Part shown: positions 59,194 to 64,000 of the stretch, in pieces | How positions within the stretch are numbered: the stretch's first letter is position 1 | Layout: every line of letters begins with the position of its first letter | From: CAWGHZ01 sp963775315 | Lineage (GTDB): Bacteria; Pseudomonadota; Alphaproteobacteria; MPNO01; DASWLB01 | Assembly: GCA_963775315.1 (NCBI GenBank) | Contig: CAVZIN010000009.1 | Location: 124,001-188,000, forward strand | DNA length: 64,000 nt | Direction of reading: 5' to 3' | The notes under the pieces: generated by a model | Database searches by the model: none | What the model was told of the DNA's origin: nothing | What the model saw: only the letters and a program-made list of their open reading frames with translations | Position numbers and translations under genes: made by a program

Positions 59194-62018
59194 ACCCCCT
59201 GAAACAGCTCGAGACCCAAGGCCAATCACCCTGGTTCGATTTCATCCGGCGCACGCTGATCGGACCGAAGCTCGCCAAGCTCCTCGACGAGGACGGGCTC
59301 AAGGGCATCACCTCGAACCCGGCCATCTTCGAGATGGCGATCGGCCACAACGACGATTACGACGAGCATTTCGCCGAGCTGATGCGGCGCGGCGACCTGG
59401 GCCCGATGGCGCTGTCGGAAGAGTTCGCGATCAAGGACATCCAGCTCGCCGCCGACCAGCTGCGCCCGATCTACGACGCGACCGACCGGCGCGACGGATA
59501 TGTCAGCCTCGAGGTCTCGCCCTACCTCGCGCACAACACCCACGCCACTGTGTCCGAGGCGCGGCGCCTCTGGCGCCGGGTCGACCGGCCCAACCTGCTG
59601 GTCAAGGTGCCCGGCACCGTCGAGGGCGTGCCCGCGATCGAGCAGCTCATCGCCGAGGGCATCAACATCAACGTGACGCTGCTGTTCGCCCTCGACATGT
59701 ATGTCGAGGTCGCCGAGGCCTACATCAACGGGCTGGAGCGCTACGCCCGCGACAATGACGACGTGGGCCGCGTCGCCTCGGTGGCGAGCTTCTTCATCTC
59801 GCAAATCGACAGCAACATCGACGCGCAGATCGACGCCATGCTGAAGGCCGGCAAGGGCGACAAGGCGAAGCTCGAATCCATCAAGGGCAAGGTCGCCATC
59901 GCCAATGCCAAGCTCACCTACGCCCGCTATGGCGAGATCTACAGCTCGCCGCGCTGGAAGGCGCTGGAGGCCAAGGGCGCGCAGACCCAGCGCCTGCTGT
60001 GGGCCTCGACCGGGACGAAGAACCCAGCCTATTCCGACGTGCTGTACGTCGAGACGCTGATCGGCAGGGACACCGTCAACACCATGCCGCCGGCGACGAT
60101 GGATGCGTTCCGCGACCACGGCAAGGTGGCCGAGACGCTGACCACCGACCTCCCCGGCGCGAAGAAGACCATGGAGGACCTAGCCGCCGTCGGCATCTCG
60201 ATGAAGGCCGCGACCGACCAGCTGGTGGTCGAGGCGGTCCGGCTGTTCGCCGACGCCAACGACAAGCTGTTGGAGGCGATCGAGACCAAGCGCATCAAGT
60301 TCATCGGCGCCAAGCACAACGAGATGACGGCGGCACTGCCGGCCGACATCCAGAAGGACGTCGACGCGGAGATCGAGGCGTGGCGCGCCAACGGGCGCAT
60401 CCGCCGGCTGTGGGCGAAGGATTCGCCGCTCTGGACCGGCCATGACGAAGGCAACTGGCTCGGCTGGCTCGACATCGTCGCCAACCAGCTCGAGGACGTG
60501 CCGATCTACCGCAAGCTTTCCGACCAGGCGAAGAACTTCAAGGACGTGCTGCTGCTCGGCATGGGCGGCTCCAGCCTCGGGCCGGAGGTGCTGGTCGAGA
60601 CGTTCGGCCAGCAGAAGGGCCATCCCCAGCTCCACGTGCTCAACTCGACCGACCCGAACCAGATCCGGGCGTTCGAGGCGAAGGTGAAGCCGGAGACGAC
60701 GCTCTACATCGTGTCGTCCAAGTCGGGCGGCACGCTCGAGCCCAACATCCTGAAGCAGTACTTCTTCGACTCGGCGCAGAAGGCGCTGGGCGACAAGGTG
60801 GCCAGCCACTTCATCGCCGTCACCGACCCCGGCTCGAAGATGCAGCAGGTCGCCGAGCACGATCATTTCGCCCACACTTACCTGGGCGAGCCGACCATCG
60901 GCGGGCGCTATTCGGTGCTGTCGCCGTTCGGCATCGTGCCGGCCGCGGCGATGGGGCTCGACATCGAGCGCTTCCTGAAGACGACCCAGCTGATGGTGCG
61001 GAGCTGCGGCCCCGACGCGCCGCCCCGGGTCAACCCGGGCGTGATCCTGGGTGTCGTCATGGGCGCCTGCAACCGCCACGGGCGCGACAAGGTGACGATC
61101 CTGTCCGGCCCCGGGCTCGAGGATTTCGGCGCCTGGGCGGAGCAGCTCATCGCCGAGTCGACGGGCAAGGAGGGCAAGGGCCTGATCCCGGTCGACGCCG
61201 AGCCGGCGGGCGATCCGTCGCTCTACGGCACCGACCGGCTGTTCGTGCATCTGCTGCTCAAGGACCGGCCCGACCCCGCGGCGTCCAAGGTGGCGGCGCT
61301 CGAGAAGGCGGGCAACCCGGTGGTGCGCATCACCCTCGCCGATCCCTACCAGCTCGGGCAGGAATTCTTCCGCTGGGAAGTGGCGACGGCGGTGGCCGGC
61401 GCGATGCTCGGCATCCACACCTTCAACCAGCCGGACGTCGAGGCCTCGAAGATCGCCACGCGCAAGCTCACCGAGGCGTACGAGGAGACCGGCAAGCTGC
61501 CGCCGGAATCGCCAATCCTGACCGACGGCACGATCCGGCTCTACGCCGACCCGAAGAACGCCGAGGCGCTGGCCAAGTCGGCCAAGACCAAGGACCTGGA
61601 AGGCTATCTCGCCGCCCATTTCGCCCGGCTGTCGCCCGGCGACTACGCGGCGTTCCTCGCCTACATCCAGCGCGACCACGACACGATCGAGGTCATGCAG
61701 CAGATCCGCCTCGCCGTGCGCGACAAGCGCAAGGTCGGCACCTGCGTCGGGTTCGGGCCGCGCTTCCTGCACTCGACCGGCCAGGCCTACAAGGGCGGAC
61801 CGAACAGCGGCGTGTTCCTGCAGATCACCTGCGACGATCCGAACGACTTGCAGGTGCCGCAGCAGAAGTACACGTTCGGCACCGTCAAGGCGGCGCAGGC
61901 GCGCGGCGATTTCGACGTGCTGTCCGAGCGGGGGCGCAGGGCACTCCGCGTCCATCTCGGGCCCGACCTCCGCGCCGAGCTCGGCCGGCTGCTCGCGGCC
62001 GTCCGCAAAGTCGCATAG
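59190..62018 (+). CDS. tal-pgi: Bifunctional transaldolase / glucose-6-phosphate isomerase
   Basis: The 942-aa fusion has an N-terminal transaldolase (about 1-365) with DGLKGITSNPAIFEMAIG, LLVKVPGT (Schiff-base Lys, about 138) and INVTLLFALDMYVEVAEAYI. A phosphoglucose isomerase follows (about 400-942) with GMGGSSLGPEVL and SSKSGGTLEPN (about 520) and the C-terminal STGQAYKGGPN. It links fructose-6-phosphate to both the pentose phosphate pathway and glucose-6-phosphate. The fusion is known in some bacteria. Overlaps tkt. Confidence 0.95.
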   Translation: MNPLKQLETQGQSPWFDFIRRTLIGPKLAKLLDEDGLKGITSNPAIFEMAIGHNDDYDEHFAELMRRGDLGPMALSEEFAIKDIQLAADQLRPIYDATDRRDGYVSLEVSPYLAHNTHATVSEARRLWRRVDRPNLLVKVPGTVEGVPAIEQLIAEGININVTLLFALDMYVEVAEAYINGLERYARDNDDVGRVASVASFFISQIDSNIDAQIDAMLKAGKGDKAKLESIKGKVAIANAKLTYARYGEIYSSPRWKALEAKGAQTQRLLWASTGTKNPAYSDVLYVETLIGRDTVNTMPPATMDAFRDHGKVAETLTTDLPGAKKTMEDLAAVGISMKAATDQLVVEAVRLFADANDKLLEAIETKRIKFIGAKHNEMTAALPADIQKDVDAEIEAWRANGRIRRLWAKDSPLWTGHDEGNWLGWLDIVANQLEDVPIYRKLSDQAKNFKDVLLLGMGGSSLGPEVLVETFGQQKGHPQLHVLNSTDPNQIRAFEAKVKPETTLYIVSSKSGGTLEPNILKQYFFDSAQKALGDKVASHFIAVTDPGSKMQQVAEHDHFAHTYLGEPTIGGRYSVLSPFGIVPAAAMGLDIERFLKTTQLMVRSCGPDAPPRVNPGVILGVVMGACNRHGRDKVTILSGPGLEDFGAWAEQLIAESTGKEGKGLIPVDAEPAGDPSLYGTDRLFVHLLLKDRPDPAASKVAALEKAGNPVVRITLADPYQLGQEFFRWEVATAVAGAMLGIHTFNQPDVEASKIATRKLTEAYEETGKLPPESPILTDGTIRLYADPKNAEALAKSAKTKDLEGYLAAHFARLSPGDYAAFLAYIQRDHDTIEVMQQIRLAVRDKRKVGTCVGFGPRFLHSTGQAYKGGPNSGVFLQITCDDPNDLQVPQQKYTFGTVKAAQARGDFDVLSERGRRALRVHLGPDLRAELGRLLAAVRKVA

Positions 62019-62043
62019 AACGAGATTCCAAAGGAGAACTCCG

Positions 62044-63018
<975 letters not shown>

Positions 63019-63062
63019 CCGTCCCGCCGCGCCGCTCGCCACCGTCGACGAAAGGGTCCGAC

Positions 63063-64000
63063 ATGCCAGACACCGCAAAAACGGCCGAAACCTCCGAGGC
63101 GATGCCCCGGCCGGACCCGGCGCCGCCCTGCGCTTTCGTCATCTTCGGGGCGAGCGGCGACCTCACCAAACGCCTCCTGATGCCGGCGATCTACAACCTC
63201 AAGCGCATGGGGCTGCTGCCGCGGAAGTTCTACCTGCTGGGCGTCGACCATAACGAGCGCTCGGTCGACGCCTATCTCGACATCCTGAAGGAGGCGGTCG
63301 ATTCGTTCGCCAAGACGCGCGGCACCGAGGCGGGCACGCTCGACCAGGAGGCGTGGGACGGAATCGCCTCCTGCGTCGACTACCTGACCGCCGATTTCGA
63401 CGACGCGGCCGCCTATCCGCGCATCATGGAGCGGCTGAAGAAGGCGACGGCCGAGCGCGGCATCGAGGGCAATGCGGTCTTCTATCTGGCCGTGTCGGAG
63501 CGGTTCTTCGCCCCGATCGTCGGCCATCTCGGCCAGTCCGGGCTGATGCGCGAGCACGAGGAGGGCAACGGCTTCCGCCGCGTCATCATCGAGAAGCCGT
63601 TCGGCCACGACTTCGAATCGGCGAAGGCGTTGAACAAAAGCGTGCTGAAGTCGCTGGACGAATCGCAGGTCTATCGGATCGACCATTACCTGGGCAAGGA
63701 AACCGTCCAGAACATCATGGTCTTCCGCTTCGCCAACGGCATCTTCGAGCGCCTGTGGAACCGCGACCACATCGACAACATCCAGATCACCGTCGCCGAG
63801 ACGGTGGGCGTCGAGCGACGCGGCAATTTCTACGAACGCGCCGGCGCGCTGAAGGACATGGTGCCGAACCACCTGTTCCAGCTTCTGTCGATGACGGCGA
63901 TGGAGCCGCCGAACACGTTCGGCGCCGACGCGGTGCGCACCGAGAAGGTGAAGGTGCTCGACGCGCTGCGCTTCTTCGATCCGAACGACCCGGGCGCTTG
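63063..64000 (+). CDS. zwf: Glucose-6-phosphate dehydrogenase, N-terminal part (cut by window edge)
   Basis: 312 codons are present; the gene runs past base 64000. The NADP motif FVIFGASGDLTKRLLMPAI (about 23-41), IIEKPFGHDFESAKALN (about 175) and the active-site RIDHYLGKETVQNIMVFRF (about 200) are all intact. It oxidises glucose-6-phosphate to 6-phosphogluconolactone with NADPH production. It follows gnd by 44 bp; the lactonase gene is expected beyond the edge. Confidence 0.96.
   Translation, partial: MPDTAKTAETSEAMPRPDPAPPCAFVIFGASGDLTKRLLMPAIYNLKRMGLLPRKFYLLGVDHNERSVDAYLDILKEAVDSFAKTRGTEAGTLDQEAWDGIASCVDYLTADFDDAAAYPRIMERLKKATAERGIEGNAVFYLAVSERFFAPIVGHLGQSGLMREHEEGNGFRRVIIEKPFGHDFESAKALNKSVLKSLDESQVYRIDHYLGKETVQNIMVFRFANGIFERLWNRDHIDNIQITVAETVGVERRGNFYERAGALKDMVPNHLFQLLSMTAMEPPNTFGADAVRTEKVKVLDALRFFDPNDPGA

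Overview
The window is high-GC, densely coded DNA from an alphaproteobacterium. The evidence is a ChvG/ChvI two-component pair, a GcrA-type zinc-finger domain, a sucC-sucD-sucA-sucB-lpdA operon, a torF-glnK-amtB block, a djlA-amidase-rnpB block, and palindromic dispersed repeats of the kind common in Hyphomicrobiales, Rhodospirillales and Sphingomonadales. The order cannot be fixed from sequence alone. No tRNA, CRISPR array or prophage was seen.

Layout. 1-9368: catabolic and accessory enzymes: an edge-cut flavoprotein, a three-subunit molybdenum hydroxylase, an HD-domain protein, a GAF/peptidoglycan-binding membrane protein, a TauD-type dioxygenase, a VOC protein and a gamma-glutamyltransferase. 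9469-14527: TerB/J-domain protein, small GcrA-like protein, amidase, RNase P RNA, then the nitrogen block amtB-glnK-torF. 14866-20175: UbiH-like monooxygenase, ChvG/ChvI, a Met-rich exported protein, a cold-shock protein and a YciI-like protein. 20267-26502: CysNC, SH3 protein, MarR regulator, branched-chain aminotransferase, isochorismatase-type hydrolase and iron-type alcohol dehydrogenase. 26684-29350: a decayed YciI/ECF-sigma module. Each gene has a 1-nt frameshift, and the sigma gene is also split by an IS630-family element whose own transposase is frameshifted. 29347-32899: a MarR-controlled redox operon and an HsaA-like flavoprotein. 33040-41067: the TCA operon. 41250-44209: CocE-type hydrolase and an orphan TRAP solute receptor.

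44297-55386 is the most unusual region. Seven genes on the minus strand encode three multiheme c-type cytochromes (10, 4 and 5 CxxCH motifs), a four-cluster ferredoxin fused to cyclic-nucleotide-binding domains, a membrane protein with two H-x13-H heme b pairs, a membrane-anchored NAD(P)H:FAD:2Fe-2S reductase and an outer-membrane beta-barrel. Together they could carry electrons from NAD(P)H through the inner membrane and periplasm towards the outer membrane. I do not recognise this as a described system. A near-perfect 27-bp palindrome lies in its promoter region.

56086-64000: a sugar-phosphate operon, glk, tkt, fused tal-pgi, gnd and zwf (cut by the window edge), giving glucose phosphorylation, both branches of the pentose phosphate pathway and NADPH supply.

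Starts were chosen from ribosome-binding sites, domain boundaries and ATGA overlaps. The high GC content produces many long antisense open frames, which were ignored.
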